Assembly (NCBI RefSeq): GCF_009937975.1
Contig: NZ_AP018441.1
Coordinates: forward strand, 4,030,001 to 4,094,000
Reading direction: 5' to 3'
DNA: 64,000 nucleotides
From: Undibacterium sp. YM2
GTDB lineage: Bacteria; Pseudomonadota; Gammaproteobacteria; Burkholderiales; Burkholderiaceae_D
The number at the start of each line of letters is the position of its first letter. Positions within the stretch are counted from its first letter, which is position 1. The notes beneath the pieces were generated by a model. The model searched no databases. It was given only the letters and a program-made list of their open reading frames with translations, and was not told where the DNA came from. Positions 53,049-62,341 of the stretch are shown here, one piece after another. Position numbers and translations under genes: made by a program.

Positions 53049-55361
53049 ATGAAATCATCACACATCAAAATGACGCGCATGGCCAGCGTCATTTCCCTGG
53101 CCTTACTGCACATGAACGGTGCTTGGGCACAAGACAACACAGCGGCACAGGATAAAGATAAAAACTCACTAAACCTGAATTCAGTCATCGTGACGGGTAC
53201 ACCCACAGGCACTTCCAAAATGAAGGCCAGCGTGTCCATCAGTACTATCGATGCTGACCAGATCGCCCAGTCCGCGCCGACCAATGCGGCAGAAATCTTG
53301 CGCTCCATCCCTGGTGTGCGGGCAGAGTCCTCAGGTGGTGAAGGCAATGCCAACCTGACTGTGCGCGGCGTACCTATTTCTGCCGGTGGTGCGCGTTATG
53401 TACAGTTCCAGGAAGATGGCTTGCCGCTGCTGCAATTTGGCGATATCGCCTTCGTCACACCAGACATGTATTTGCGCGCCGATGGCAGCCTTTCGCATCT
53501 GGAAGTAGTACGCGGTGGCACGGCATCAACCATGGCCACCAATTCACCAGGCGGCATCATCAACTTCATCAGCAAGACTGGGAAGGAAAAAGGCGGCAGC
53601 ATAGGCATCACCAAAGGCGTGGATTTTAGCCAGACCCGCTTTGATTTTGACTATGGCGCAGCCCTGTCTGACAAGACCCGCGCCTTTATCGCAGGTTATT
53701 ACCGTAGTGGAGACAGCTCACGCCCTGCTGGCATGACAGCAGAAGAAGGCGGCCAACTGCGTGCCAATATCACGCATGAACTGGATAATGGCTACCTGCG
53801 CCTGAGTTTCAAGCATCTGGATGACAAGACACCGATGAATATGCCAGTGCCAGTCAGGACGGTGAATGGCAATATCTCTGAACTGCCCGGCATAGACCCG
53901 CGCACCGCCAGTTTTTATTCCCCCTACTGGACACGCGATATTGTTCTCGATAAAAACAATAACAAGATCGCGACGAATGTGAATGATGGCCTGCATGTCG
54001 TCAACAATGCCTTTGGCGCAGAAGCATCCTTGAAGCTGGGCGGTGGCTGGACCCTGGATGAAAAATTCCGCAAGTCGAATAACACTGGCCGCTTTATTTC
54101 CATATTCCCGGCTGATGCAGGCGTGACCGGCGCCGCAGCAACGAACATGACTTATGCTACCGGCCCCAATGCAGGCAAGGCATATACAGGCGCAGCATTT
54201 ACGGCGACCGTATTCAATACTTCGATTGATGACCTGGGCAGTACCGTCAATGACATGAAATTGTCCAAAGTATTTGATACGTCCGGTGGCAAGTTCGCCA
54301 CCACGGTGGGCTGGTATTCATCCCTGCAAAACCTGGGCGTGACCTGGAACTTCAACCAATACCTGATGCAAGCCAGCGGTGACCAACCTGCCCTGTTGAA
54401 TTCGAACGGCACGATTGCAGGTACCCCCGGTTTGCTGGCGCAAGGCACGGATGTATTTGGCGGCTGCTGCAACCGCAATATCGATGCACAGTACAAGACC
54501 AATGCGATGTATGCCAATCTTGGTTGGGAAAGTGGCAACTGGAACCTCGATGGCAGCCTGCGCTACGACAAGCAGGATGCCAGCGGTACCTTCAACCAGG
54601 CAGTCAATCAAAATTATCGTGCGGCCAATACCAAATTTATCAACTATGGCGTGAACCATACGTCTTACTCTTTCGGTGCCAATTATCGTGTCACCAAAGA
54701 CATCGCCGTGTTTGCCCGCGTCAGCGAAGGCATCGCCTTCAATGCCGACCGCATCATGTTTGGCAACCCACTTGATGGCAGCACACCGATCAGTACCAAT
54801 ATCGTCAAACAGACCGAGGCAGGCGTGAAATGGAAAGCAGGCAGCTTCAGCAGCTTTGTGACCCTGTTCCAGGCCAAGACAGAAGAATCGAATTTTGAAG
54901 CAACGACACAAAAATTCACAGCAAATAACTACGATGCCAAGGGCGTGGAAATCGAAGCCAGCTATCGCTACGACGCCTTCCGCGTTACTGGCGGCCTGAC
55001 TTACACCAATGCCAGCATCACGGCAGCGAATGACAAGTCAGTGGTCGGCAAAACCCCACGCCGTCAGGCCAGCTACACCTACCAGATCGCCCCCACCTAT
55101 ACCATGGGTGAAGCCGTCTTCGGTGCCAGCCTGATAGGCACGGGCAAATCTTACGGTGACGACGCCAACACCCTGATCCTGCCCGCCTTCCACGTCATCA
55201 ACGCCTTCGTCAACTACAACATCAACGACAAAGTCCAGGTCTCCCTGAGCGTCAACAACCTGACGAACAACATAGGCTACACCGAAGTAGAAGGCGATGG
55301 ACACGCAGCAAGATCCATCAATGGACGCAGTATTAAAGCGTCATTGAAATATAGCTTCTAG
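53049..55361 (+). CDS. TonB-dependent receptor of the sucrose locus (SuxA-like)
   Basis: Outer-membrane transporter of 770 residues from ATG 53049, which has GGAG six bases upstream; earlier starts from 52995 lack a good signal. The signal peptide is near the start (MASVISLALLHMNGAWA). The plug domain includes VSISTIDADQIAQSAPTNAA, EILRSIPGVRAESSGG and NLTVRGVPISAGGARYVQFQ. The barrel has strand motifs up to the C-terminal SINGRSIKASLKYSF ending in Phe. No TonB-box peptide is obvious beyond LNSVIVTG. Position beside amylosucrase, fructokinase and a sugar MFS carrier suggests that it takes up sucrose or related glucosides, as in Xanthomonas SuxA. Confidence 0.9.
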   Translation: MKSSHIKMTRMASVISLALLHMNGAWAQDNTAAQDKDKNSLNLNSVIVTGTPTGTSKMKASVSISTIDADQIAQSAPTNAAEILRSIPGVRAESSGGEGNANLTVRGVPISAGGARYVQFQEDGLPLLQFGDIAFVTPDMYLRADGSLSHLEVVRGGTASTMATNSPGGIINFISKTGKEKGGSIGITKGVDFSQTRFDFDYGAALSDKTRAFIAGYYRSGDSSRPAGMTAEEGGQLRANITHELDNGYLRLSFKHLDDKTPMNMPVPVRTVNGNISELPGIDPRTASFYSPYWTRDIVLDKNNNKIATNVNDGLHVVNNAFGAEASLKLGGGWTLDEKFRKSNNTGRFISIFPADAGVTGAAATNMTYATGPNAGKAYTGAAFTATVFNTSIDDLGSTVNDMKLSKVFDTSGGKFATTVGWYSSLQNLGVTWNFNQYLMQASGDQPALLNSNGTIAGTPGLLAQGTDVFGGCCNRNIDAQYKTNAMYANLGWESGNWNLDGSLRYDKQDASGTFNQAVNQNYRAANTKFINYGVNHTSYSFGANYRVTKDIAVFARVSEGIAFNADRIMFGNPLDGSTPISTNIVKQTEAGVKWKAGSFSSFVTLFQAKTEESNFEATTQKFTANNYDAKGVEIEASYRYDAFRVTGGLTYTNASITAANDKSVVGKTPRRQASYTYQIAPTYTMGEAVFGASLIGTGKSYGDDANTLILPAFHVINAFVNYNINDKVQVSLSVNNLTNNIGYTEVEGDGHAARSINGRSIKASLKYSF

Positions 55362-55379
55362 AACTTCGCTATATGTAAA

Positions 55380-55509
55380 GTGGCCTTGCATAAGCGTAGC
55401 GAGCGACGCTAGTTTGGGTTAAGAAGCGCAGTCGTACTTAAGTACGACGACGAGCTTGCAAAAACAGCAGGCCCAAAATCGCGCCGCGCAGTAGCTTAGG
55501 CAAGGCCAC
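55380..55509. repeat. Long intergenic hairpin (MITE-like)
   Basis: Arms GTGGCCTTGCATAAGC (55380) and GCTTAGGCAAGGCCAC (55494-55509) pair at 14 of 16 positions. The inner sequence holds a perfect palindrome GTCGTACTTAAGTACGAC (55431-55448) and a TTTGGG/CCCAAA pair. There is no reading frame. It lies just behind the receptor gene. Confidence 0.65.
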
Positions 55510-55539
55510 AAGTAGGAACCAGTCCCTGGTAGCACTTAA

Positions 55540-55577
55540 GGCTCCCCTACACCCCCAACATGTGGGGGAGCCATTTT
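55540..55577 (+). terminator. Intrinsic terminator between the receptor and amylosucrase genes
   Basis: GGCTCCCC(TA)CAC and GTGGGGGAGCC form a long GC-rich stem followed by ATTTTTAA. It ends only about 35 bp before the amylosucrase ATG, leaving little room for a separate promoter. It may act as an attenuator inside the operon. Confidence 0.7.
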
Positions 55578-55611
55578 TAATGACCCGTTTTTCTAAGGCA
55601 CTACCTGCACC

Positions 55612-57564
55612 ATGTCTGCCGCAACGAACACAACACCTTTCCTCACAGCCCTACTCAGCAAGCTGGCACCGGGCACGCACGCGCGCACAGAGGTCAGGCT
55701 GGCAAAGCATCTCCCCGATTTATACCAAACACTGCAGACACTGTATGGCAATCAATTCAGCAATGAACAAGCGTATGCCACATGGCTGACAGAACTCTTG
55801 CAAGTCGCAGGCGAAGCCATCGCAGCACGCCCCCTGTCCCTGCAAGTTCTGGATGATGCCAGAAGCACCGACAAAGACTGGTTCACCAAAGAAAACATGC
55901 TTGGCTATTGCTGCTATGCCGACCGTTTTGCCGGTGACTTGCGCGGCGTGCAAAAGCGTATCCCGCATTTGCAGGAACTGGGCGTAACTTACCTGCACCT
56001 GTTGCCCTTTTTAAAAGCCCGCGCTGGTGAAAACGATGGCGGTTTTGCCGTAGCCGATTTTGATGCGATAGAACCGCATCTTGGCAATATGGCAGACCTG
56101 GAAGAACTCAGTACTGCCCTGCGTGCAGCAGGTATCAGCCTGTGTTCTGACTTTATCCTCAACCATGTGGCAGATGATCACCCCTGGGCTGTCGCGGCAA
56201 AACAAGGTGACCCACACTACCGCGATTATTTTTATCATTATCCTGATCGCACAATTCCAGATAATTTTGAAAAGCATCTTGGTCAGGTCTTCCCGCAAGT
56301 TGCCCCTGGCAATTTCAGCTTTGTACCTGAACTGCAAGAATGGGTATGGACCACCTTCTACCCTTATCAATGGGATTTGAATTACAGTAATCCAAACGTC
56401 TTTGCCGATATGGCAGCAGCCCTATTGCGCCTCGCTAACCGTGGGGTAGAAGCTTTTCGTCTCGATTCCACCGCCTTCTTGTGGAAGCGCGCTGGCACAA
56501 AATGCATGAACCAGCCAGAAGCCCACCAGATTTTGCAAGCCTTGCGCAGTCTGGTAGAAATTGCTGCCCCAGGTGTTTTACTGAAAGCGGAAGCCATCGT
56601 TGAGACGGCAGAATTACCCGCCTACCTTGGTAACAACGACGGTACAAATTCAAAGCAGGAATGCCACCTCGCCTACCACAGCAGCCTGATGGCAGCCTCC
56701 TGGGTCGCGCTGGCAGAACAAGACACAAGCCTGATGCGCCATGTATTTGCAGGCACGCCAGCGCAGCCAGAGCAAAGCAGTTGGCTGACTTATGTCCGCT
56801 GCCATGACGACATAGGCTGGAATGTGCTGCGGCCAGAAGCAAGCCTGGAGACAGAAGATGTACAGCAAAGGCTGGCCAGGGTATCCCGCTTCTATAGTGG
56901 CGAGGGCAGCTATGCGCGCGGCGCCAGTTTCCAGGCCAATGACCCGGCAGCAGTGCATGGCACGGTAGGCATGGCGGCGGCGTTAACCGGTTTTTCCAGC
57001 GCACACACAGCAACAGAAAAGCATCTGGCCAGGCAACGTCTGCTACTCTTGTATGGGCTGAGTTTTTGTTTTGGCGGTATGCCGCTGATTTATATGGGCG
57101 ATGAGCTGGCACAGACAAATGATGAAGCATACAGGCAGGTACCCGCACAGGCTGCAGACAGCCGCTGGTTGCACAGGCCGGTCTGGGATGAAGAATTATA
57201 TGCCCAGCGCCATTCCGGTTCGCATGAAGCGGGTACGGTATTCAATGCGCTTTGTCACTTGTTGCAGCAGCGTAGGCAATTGCCGCAACTTGCTGCGCAG
57301 GAAGCACAACAACTGTTGAAAGCAAACAATCCTGCCGTGCTGGCTTTTTTGCGCGGCAGCGTGGATGATCCTTTGCTGTTTTTAGGGAATTTTTCAGAGC
57401 ATAGTATCAGGCTGGATTTGGTGGAACTGCTGGTGGGCTATGATATTCCTGGGCAAGGCTGGGTTGATCAGTTGAGCAAGCTTGATGTTGATCTTACCGT
57501 GACATTACAAGCATATTCGCAATTGTGGTTGGTAAGGAAACAGGGAAATATGACCAAAAACTAA
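55612..57564 (+). CDS. Amylosucrase (GH13_4, SuxB-like)
   Basis: 650 residues, the length of known amylosucrases (about 630-650). The enzyme splits sucrose, transferring glucose to an alpha-1,4-glucan and releasing fructose. The catalytic motifs of clan GH-H are present: CSDFILNHVADDHPW (region I), GVEAFRLDSTAFLWK (nucleophile Asp), VLLKAEAIVE (acid/base Glu) and YVRCHDDIGW (stabilising Asp). The N-terminal helical domain typical of amylosucrase (residues 1-95) is present. No signal peptide is seen, so it acts in the cytoplasm. The start ATG lies behind a terminator-like hairpin. Confidence 0.92.
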   Translation: MSAATNTTPFLTALLSKLAPGTHARTEVRLAKHLPDLYQTLQTLYGNQFSNEQAYATWLTELLQVAGEAIAARPLSLQVLDDARSTDKDWFTKENMLGYCCYADRFAGDLRGVQKRIPHLQELGVTYLHLLPFLKARAGENDGGFAVADFDAIEPHLGNMADLEELSTALRAAGISLCSDFILNHVADDHPWAVAAKQGDPHYRDYFYHYPDRTIPDNFEKHLGQVFPQVAPGNFSFVPELQEWVWTTFYPYQWDLNYSNPNVFADMAAALLRLANRGVEAFRLDSTAFLWKRAGTKCMNQPEAHQILQALRSLVEIAAPGVLLKAEAIVETAELPAYLGNNDGTNSKQECHLAYHSSLMAASWVALAEQDTSLMRHVFAGTPAQPEQSSWLTYVRCHDDIGWNVLRPEASLETEDVQQRLARVSRFYSGEGSYARGASFQANDPAAVHGTVGMAAALTGFSSAHTATEKHLARQRLLLLYGLSFCFGGMPLIYMGDELAQTNDEAYRQVPAQAADSRWLHRPVWDEELYAQRHSGSHEAGTVFNALCHLLQQRRQLPQLAAQEAQQLLKANNPAVLAFLRGSVDDPLLFLGNFSEHSIRLDLVELLVGYDIPGQGWVDQLSKLDVDLTVTLQAYSQLWLVRKQGNMTKN

Positions 57565-57679
57565 CTCCCTCCCTTTCAAGGGGAGGGCTGGGGTGGGGAT
57601 GGGGTTCGGCAAAAAATACTTGCCAACTTAATTTAAGAAACCCATCCCCATCCCGACCTTCCCCTTGAAGGGGAAGGAG
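57565..57679. repeat. Inverted repeat of the CCCTTTCAAGGGG type
   Basis: The left arm contains CTCCCTCCCTTTCAAGGGGA (57565 onward), continuing GGGCTGGGGTGGGGATGGGG. The right arm (57639-57679) contains the complement, with CATCCCCATCCCGACCTTCC and CCCTTGAAGGGGAAGGAG. A related half lies at 62274-62292. This is a dispersed intergenic repeat that may also end the amylosucrase transcript. Confidence 0.7.
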
Positions 57680-57710
57680 AAAACTGGATATTGCACAAAT
57701 ACTCGCATTT

Positions 57711-57746
57711 CGCAATTCTCGCAATTTTCACAATTTTCGCAACTAA
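57711..57746 (+). repeat. Four tandem 9-bp units before the fructokinase gene
   Basis: CGCAATTCT, CGCAATTTT, CACAATTTT and CGCAACTAA follow each other with a strict period of nine, preceded by ACTCGCATTT. They lie 25 bp before the fructokinase start and could be a regulator array or a slipped repeat. Confidence 0.55.
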
Positions 57747-57770
57747 AGCCCGCTAACAGAAAAGAAACCC

Positions 57771-58775
57771 ATGTCATTGCAAAGCAAACCCATCATCATC
57801 TTTGGCGAAACCCTGATTGATGATTTCCCGGATCAGCCTGTCGTTGGCGGCGCGCCTTTCAACGTGGCGCGCAGCCTGGGTTATTTTGATTGTGCGCCGC
57901 TGATGATTTCTCGCGTGGGCAATGATGCAACTGCGCAATTGATACGCGCCGACATGCAGCGTTTCAAACTCCCGGCAACTGCTTTGCAGACTGACCGTCA
58001 CTATCCTACGGGGCGCGTCAAGGTGACTCAGGACGATAGTGCAGACAAGGCCAGTCACAAGTTCGACATCTTGCCTGACCAGGCCTATGACTATATTGAA
58101 AGCCATGCAGCCTTAACAGCCATGCTACAGGGTAGCCCTGAACATGATCAGGGCATCTTTTACTTTGGCACACTGGCACAAAGAAACCCTGTATCACGCG
58201 CTGCCTTGCATGCCTTGCTAAAAGAGACACTGGCGCTCAAATACCTGGATTTAAATTTGCGCGCCATGCAATATAGCCTGGCTACCATCGAGCAATCATT
58301 ACAGTTTGCCGACATACTCAAGGTCAATGAAGAAGAATTGCAGATACTGGCAGAAATTTACCTGGATAAACCCAAGGCAGACAGCGTGGTCACACTGGAT
58401 GATGCAGATATTCTGACCCATGCAACAGCATTGATAAGCCTGTTCAAGCTGCAAGCCATTATCACCACCCTGGGTGAACGCGGTTATGCCTATCTGGATG
58501 AGGCTGGACAATACCTGCGCAGTGCAACTGAATCTGTCAAAATTGAAGTGGTTGATACCGTAGGCGGTGGAGATGCATTCTCTGCCATCTTTTTACTTGG
58601 CCTGCAGCGTGGCTGGCCACTGCTCACCAGCCTGCAGCGCGCCCATCAATTTGCAGCAGGTATTTGCGGCGTAAGGGGTGCAGTTGCCAGCGATGCTGAC
58701 TTTTATGAACAATGGCAACAACGCTGGAATGCGGAAACCCTGCCAGTTATTGAAAGCAGCGGAGCAAACCCATGA
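57771..58775 (+). CDS. Fructokinase/PfkB-family carbohydrate kinase
   Basis: Phosphorylates the fructose released by amylosucrase. The 334-residue protein has the PfkB N-terminal pattern IIIFGETLIDDFP, the substrate loop VVGGAPFNVARSLG, and the C-terminal signature VDTVGGGDAFSAIFLLGLQ with the catalytic Asp (in GGGDAF). The nucleotide part includes TLGERGYAYLDEAG. It is coupled to the MFS gene by an ATGA overlap. Whether the product is fructose-6-phosphate (fructokinase) is inferred from context. Confidence 0.88.
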   Translation: MSLQSKPIIIFGETLIDDFPDQPVVGGAPFNVARSLGYFDCAPLMISRVGNDATAQLIRADMQRFKLPATALQTDRHYPTGRVKVTQDDSADKASHKFDILPDQAYDYIESHAALTAMLQGSPEHDQGIFYFGTLAQRNPVSRAALHALLKETLALKYLDLNLRAMQYSLATIEQSLQFADILKVNEEELQILAEIYLDKPKADSVVTLDDADILTHATALISLFKLQAIITTLGERGYAYLDEAGQYLRSATESVKIEVVDTVGGGDAFSAIFLLGLQRGWPLLTSLQRAHQFAAGICGVRGAVASDADFYEQWQQRWNAETLPVIESSGANP

Positions 58776-60124
58776 ATGCAGCCACAAGCAGCCCGCAACA
58801 GGTGACAGGCAAACCCCGACTGTCATTCTGGCAAATCATTAACATGAACTTTGGCTTTTTTGGCATACAGTTCAGTTTTGGCTTGCAGCAAAGCAGCATG
58901 AGCCCCATCTATGCCTACCTGGGTGCTGACGAAGCCAGCCTGCCCTATTTGTGGCTGGCCGGACCGGTGACAGGCCTGCTGGTGCAACCTCTGATTGGTG
59001 CCATGAGTGACCGCACCATCAGCCGCTGGGGCCGCCGCACGCCTTATTTCCTGATTGGCGCCATGCTGTGCAGCCTGGGTTTATTGATCATGCCCTTCAG
59101 CTCTACACTGTGGATGGCTGCAGGTTTGTTGTGGATACTTGATGCTGCCAATAATGTGACGATGGAGCCTTACCGTGCCTTTGTCAGCGACAAGCTCGAT
59201 GCCAGCCAGCATTCTGTCGGCTTCCTGACGCAAAGCGCTTTCACTGGCCTGGGGCAAACCCTGGCGTACCTGACGCCATCGATTCTTGTGGTGGCAGGCA
59301 TGAACAGTAATAGCGTCAATAGCCATCACATCCCCTTTATCGTCATTGCAGCTTTTATCATCGGTGCGGTGTTTTCGATTGCGTCCATCTTGTGGACTTT
59401 GAAGACGACGCCAGAAATCCCTTTGACTGCTGAGCAACTGACGCAAATCAGGCAACAAGCCACCGGCTGGCGTGCCACCCTGGCCGAGATAGGTCTGGCA
59501 ATAAAAGAAATGCCACCGACCATGCGCCAGTTGGCGCTGGTCAAACTATTCCAGTGGTATGCCATGTTTTGCTACTGGCAGTACATCATGCTGTCGCTGG
59601 GCCGCAGCATATTTGGCACCAGTGACCCCAGTTCTGCCGGTTTTCGTGAAGCTGGATTATTGAATGGGCAGATAGGCGCTTTCTATAATTTCATCGCCTT
59701 CATTACCGCCTTTGCCCTGGTGCCTTTCACCCGTCGCTTTGGCCCAAAAATCAGCCATGCCACTTGCCTGACACTGGCAGGCTTGTGCATGATGAGCATA
59801 CCGGCCATACATACGCCAGCGCTCTTATTCATCCCCATGCTGGGTGTGGGCCTGGCCTGGGCCAGTATCATGGGCAATCCTTATATCATGCTGGCTGGCA
59901 GCATACCGGCAGAGCGCACGGGGGTGTATATGGGGATTTTCAATATGTTTATCGTCATCCCCATGATCATACAAATCTTCACCCTGCCGCTGTATTACCA
60001 TGCGTGGTTGGGTGGCAATCCTGAGAACGTGATCAGGCTGGCGGGCGGCTTGCTGATTTGTGCAGCACTGGCGGTGGGCATCGTCAAATTACCAAAGAAA
60101 CCGCTACCCACCATCAAAACTTAA
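58772..60124 (+). CDS. MFS/GPH-type sugar carrier (SuxC-like sucrose transporter)
   Basis: 450 residues with twelve hydrophobic spans. The N-terminal half has [20 protein letters not shown] and [20 protein letters not shown], the second matching the GPH/SUT signature loop (SDRTxxxxGRRRPF). [12 protein letters not shown] is the later conserved part. It is co-translated with the fructokinase. In Xanthomonas the matching SuxC takes sucrose through the inner membrane. Its last codons overlap the convergent soxB end by four bases. Confidence 0.88.
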   Translation: MNAATSSPQQVTGKPRLSFWQIINMNFGFFGIQFSFGLQQSSMSPIYAYLGADEASLPYLWLAGPVTGLLVQPLIGAMSDRTISRWGRRTPYFLIGAMLCSLGLLIMPFSSTLWMAAGLLWILDAANNVTMEPYRAFVSDKLDASQHSVGFLTQSAFTGLGQTLAYLTPSILVVAGMNSNSVNSHHIPFIVIAAFIIGAVFSIASILWTLKTTPEIPLTAEQLTQIRQQATGWRATLAEIGLAIKEMPPTMRQLALVKLFQWYAMFCYWQYIMLSLGRSIFGTSDPSSAGFREAGLLNGQIGAFYNFIAFITAFALVPFTRRFGPKISHATCLTLAGLCMMSIPAIHTPALLFIPMLGVGLAWASIMGNPYIMLAGSIPAERTGVYMGIFNMFIVIPMIIQIFTLPLYYHAWLGGNPENVIRLAGGLLICAALAVGIVKLPKKPLPTIKT

Positions 60125-61836
60125 ACCAGGCCAGGGTTACCAGTCACGCCAATCAAACGTGGTGTATTCAGTTTGCGTGGTGTGATTTTTTTATAGGTAC
60201 GCAGCCATTGCGCCACCACGTCCCAGACTGGCTCACCTTTGGCACCTTCTGCCACCGGGGCCCAGCCAGCCACTTTATAGACTTTGCCATCTGCCAGTGG
60301 CTGACCATTCAGGCGCATATCCTGTATGCGCTTGCCCATGGCGGCCGCCGGTTCTATGGCATACGTCAAGCCACCAACGCGCACCATGTCGCCACCTTGC
60401 TGGTAATAAGGGTCGGGGTTAAACAAATTGTCGGCCACATCTTCCAGCACAGTCTTGATGGCGGCGCCTGTCATTTCTGTGACGGTGGTATAGGAATAGG
60501 TCGTGGCGGTCTGGTCCATCACATGCTCCATCGTGATCGCGCTATTAGGTAGCAGTGACGTACCCCAGCGGAAGCCGGGTGAGAATGCGATTTCTGCACC
60601 TTTGACTTCCATCAGGGCATCAACGATAAGCTGGTCAAAGCTGCCGTTGAAATTACCACGGCGGTACAGCGTACCCTCAGTCATCGCCAGTTTTTCACCC
60701 AGCTTTGTGGTGTAAGGTGCACGGATTTTTTGTATCAATGCCTGCATCTCGGCGTCAGCAGGCAGGAAGTTGGCAAACACCGGCAGCAGCTTGTACTGGA
60801 AGCCCTGTATGCGCCCTTCTTTCACATCAAAATCAAGCACGCCGAGGAACTTGCTATTACTGCCAGCATTCGTTACCAGGGTCTTGCCTCCACCGTTTTC
60901 GACGATAACAGGCGCAGGCATGCCGTCGTGGGTATGCCCACCGAGTATGGCATCGATGCCACGCACGCGCGAGGCCATCTTGAGATCGACATCCATACCG
61001 TTGTGCGACAGCACGACAACCACTTTCGCCCCCTTGGCACGCGCCGCATCGACGGTCTTTTGCATATTCTCCTCCTGTATGCCAAAGCTCCATTCGGGTA
61101 CCAAGTAGCGCGGATTGGCAATGGGGGTATAAGGGAAGGCCTGGCCTATGATGGCGACTGGCACGCCATTCATTTCTTTCATGACAAAGGCTTCAAATAC
61201 CGGATCACCAAAATCGGTAGTCTGGATATTTTGCGCGACAAAATCGATCTTGTCCTTGAAATCATTCTCGACAATCTGCTTGACGCGTTTGTCACCGAGG
61301 GTCATTTCCCAGTGCGCTGTCATGACATTCACACCCATCTGCAGACAGGCATCAACCATGTCCTGCCCCTTGGTCCATAGGGCAGTGGCTGAGCCTTGCC
61401 AGGTGTCACCACCATCAAGCAAGAGTGCACCGGGCCGGTTACCCTTGATGCGCTTGACCAGCGTCGTCAGATGCGCAAAGCCACCGACCTTGCCATAGGT
61501 CGCTGCGGCCTGTTCAAAGTTCAGGCAGCTAAAGGCATGGGCTTCTGGTGTATTGGGCTTGATACCGAATTGCTTGAGTAAATGTTCTCCGACCAGATGC
61601 GGGCTCTTGCCAAATGCCGCGCCTATGCCCAGATTGACACTGGGTTCACGAAAATACAGCGGCAACAACTGCGCATGACAATCGGTGAAATGCATGAGGT
61701 GGACATTACCAAAGCGTGGCAGGTCGTAGAGTTTATCTGCAACAGGATTAGCGATGGCAGCCTGCGCATCTATCTGCATGCCACCAGCGGCGGCAATAGC
61801 CATTACTTGTAAAAAATCGCGACGATTCAGGCCCAT
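60121..61836 (-). CDS. soxB: Thiosulfohydrolase SoxB
   Basis: Periplasmic dimanganese enzyme that removes sulfate from the thiosulfate-loaded SoxYZ carrier. It has a Tat signal (NRRDFLQVMAIAAAGG). Metal motifs are DCHAQLLP, LLDGGDTWQGS, VLSHNGMDVD and LGGHTHDGMPAP. The SoxB-specific segment SFDQLIVDALMEVKGAEIAF continues PGFRWGTSLLP. The length of 571 is typical. It is in the same direction as soxX, but a 505-bp gap with repeats separates them, unlike compact sox operons. The reaction is known for the family. Confidence 0.95.
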   Translation of the reverse strand: MGLNRRDFLQVMAIAAAGGMQIDAQAAIANPVADKLYDLPRFGNVHLMHFTDCHAQLLPLYFREPSVNLGIGAAFGKSPHLVGEHLLKQFGIKPNTPEAHAFSCLNFEQAAATYGKVGGFAHLTTLVKRIKGNRPGALLLDGGDTWQGSATALWTKGQDMVDACLQMGVNVMTAHWEMTLGDKRVKQIVENDFKDKIDFVAQNIQTTDFGDPVFEAFVMKEMNGVPVAIIGQAFPYTPIANPRYLVPEWSFGIQEENMQKTVDAARAKGAKVVVVLSHNGMDVDLKMASRVRGIDAILGGHTHDGMPAPVIVENGGGKTLVTNAGSNSKFLGVLDFDVKEGRIQGFQYKLLPVFANFLPADAEMQALIQKIRAPYTTKLGEKLAMTEGTLYRRGNFNGSFDQLIVDALMEVKGAEIAFSPGFRWGTSLLPNSAITMEHVMDQTATTYSYTTVTEMTGAAIKTVLEDVADNLFNPDPYYQQGGDMVRVGGLTYAIEPAAAMGKRIQDMRLNGQPLADGKVYKVAGWAPVAEGAKGEPVWDVVAQWLRTYKKITPRKLNTPRLIGVTGNPGLV

Positions 61837-62341
61837 GGTGATTTGCTTTCTGATTTTGGTGTTGCTTTGTCGTTGATTTTGACGTTGCTGTTGATTCTGA
61901 TGTTGTCGTTGTTTTTGACTTTAATCCGCTTGGGACGTAGCAATTTGTGCATCACAGAAAATGGATCAGAAAGCTTCGTTGTCTGAGCACAGCGAGTTTC
62001 GAAGCTTTCCCATTTTTTGTGATGCACAAATTGTGCTGGAGCGTAGCGTAAGCACCCGAAGGGCAAGTCTGCGGTCGCCTTTCTTTGATTCCTTTCTTTG
62101 GCGAAGCAAAGAAAGGGATTCGGCCGCCGGGCCGAAACCCGGCCTGTGTCCGCGAAGGGCAATCGTGTTAATCAAAGCACACGTATGCAACGAACGCCAC
62201 TGGGCTCCAGCCTGCGCTGGAGCGACGAATTTTACGATCACAGTTTATCGACAGAACCCCATCCCCACCCAACCTCCCCCTTGAAGGGGGAGGAGCTGCG
62301 ACAAACAATTTTTGGGGTGCGGGCTCAATATGTAAAGGGCA
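61837..62341. repeat. Repeat-filled gap between soxX and soxB
   Basis: 505 bp without a gene. It holds three inverted repeats. First, AATTTGTGCATCACAGAAAA (61942 onward) pairs with TTTTTTGTGATGCACAAATT (ending 62032), with AAGCTTCG/CGAAGCTT inside. Second, CCTTTCTTTG/CAAAGAAAGG (62091-62116). Third, CTCCCCCTTGAAGGGGGAG (62274-62292), a half of the repeat found at 57565. Just in front of soxB the DNA is a low-complexity GTTGTTG-like run (61856-61912). Confidence 0.65.
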
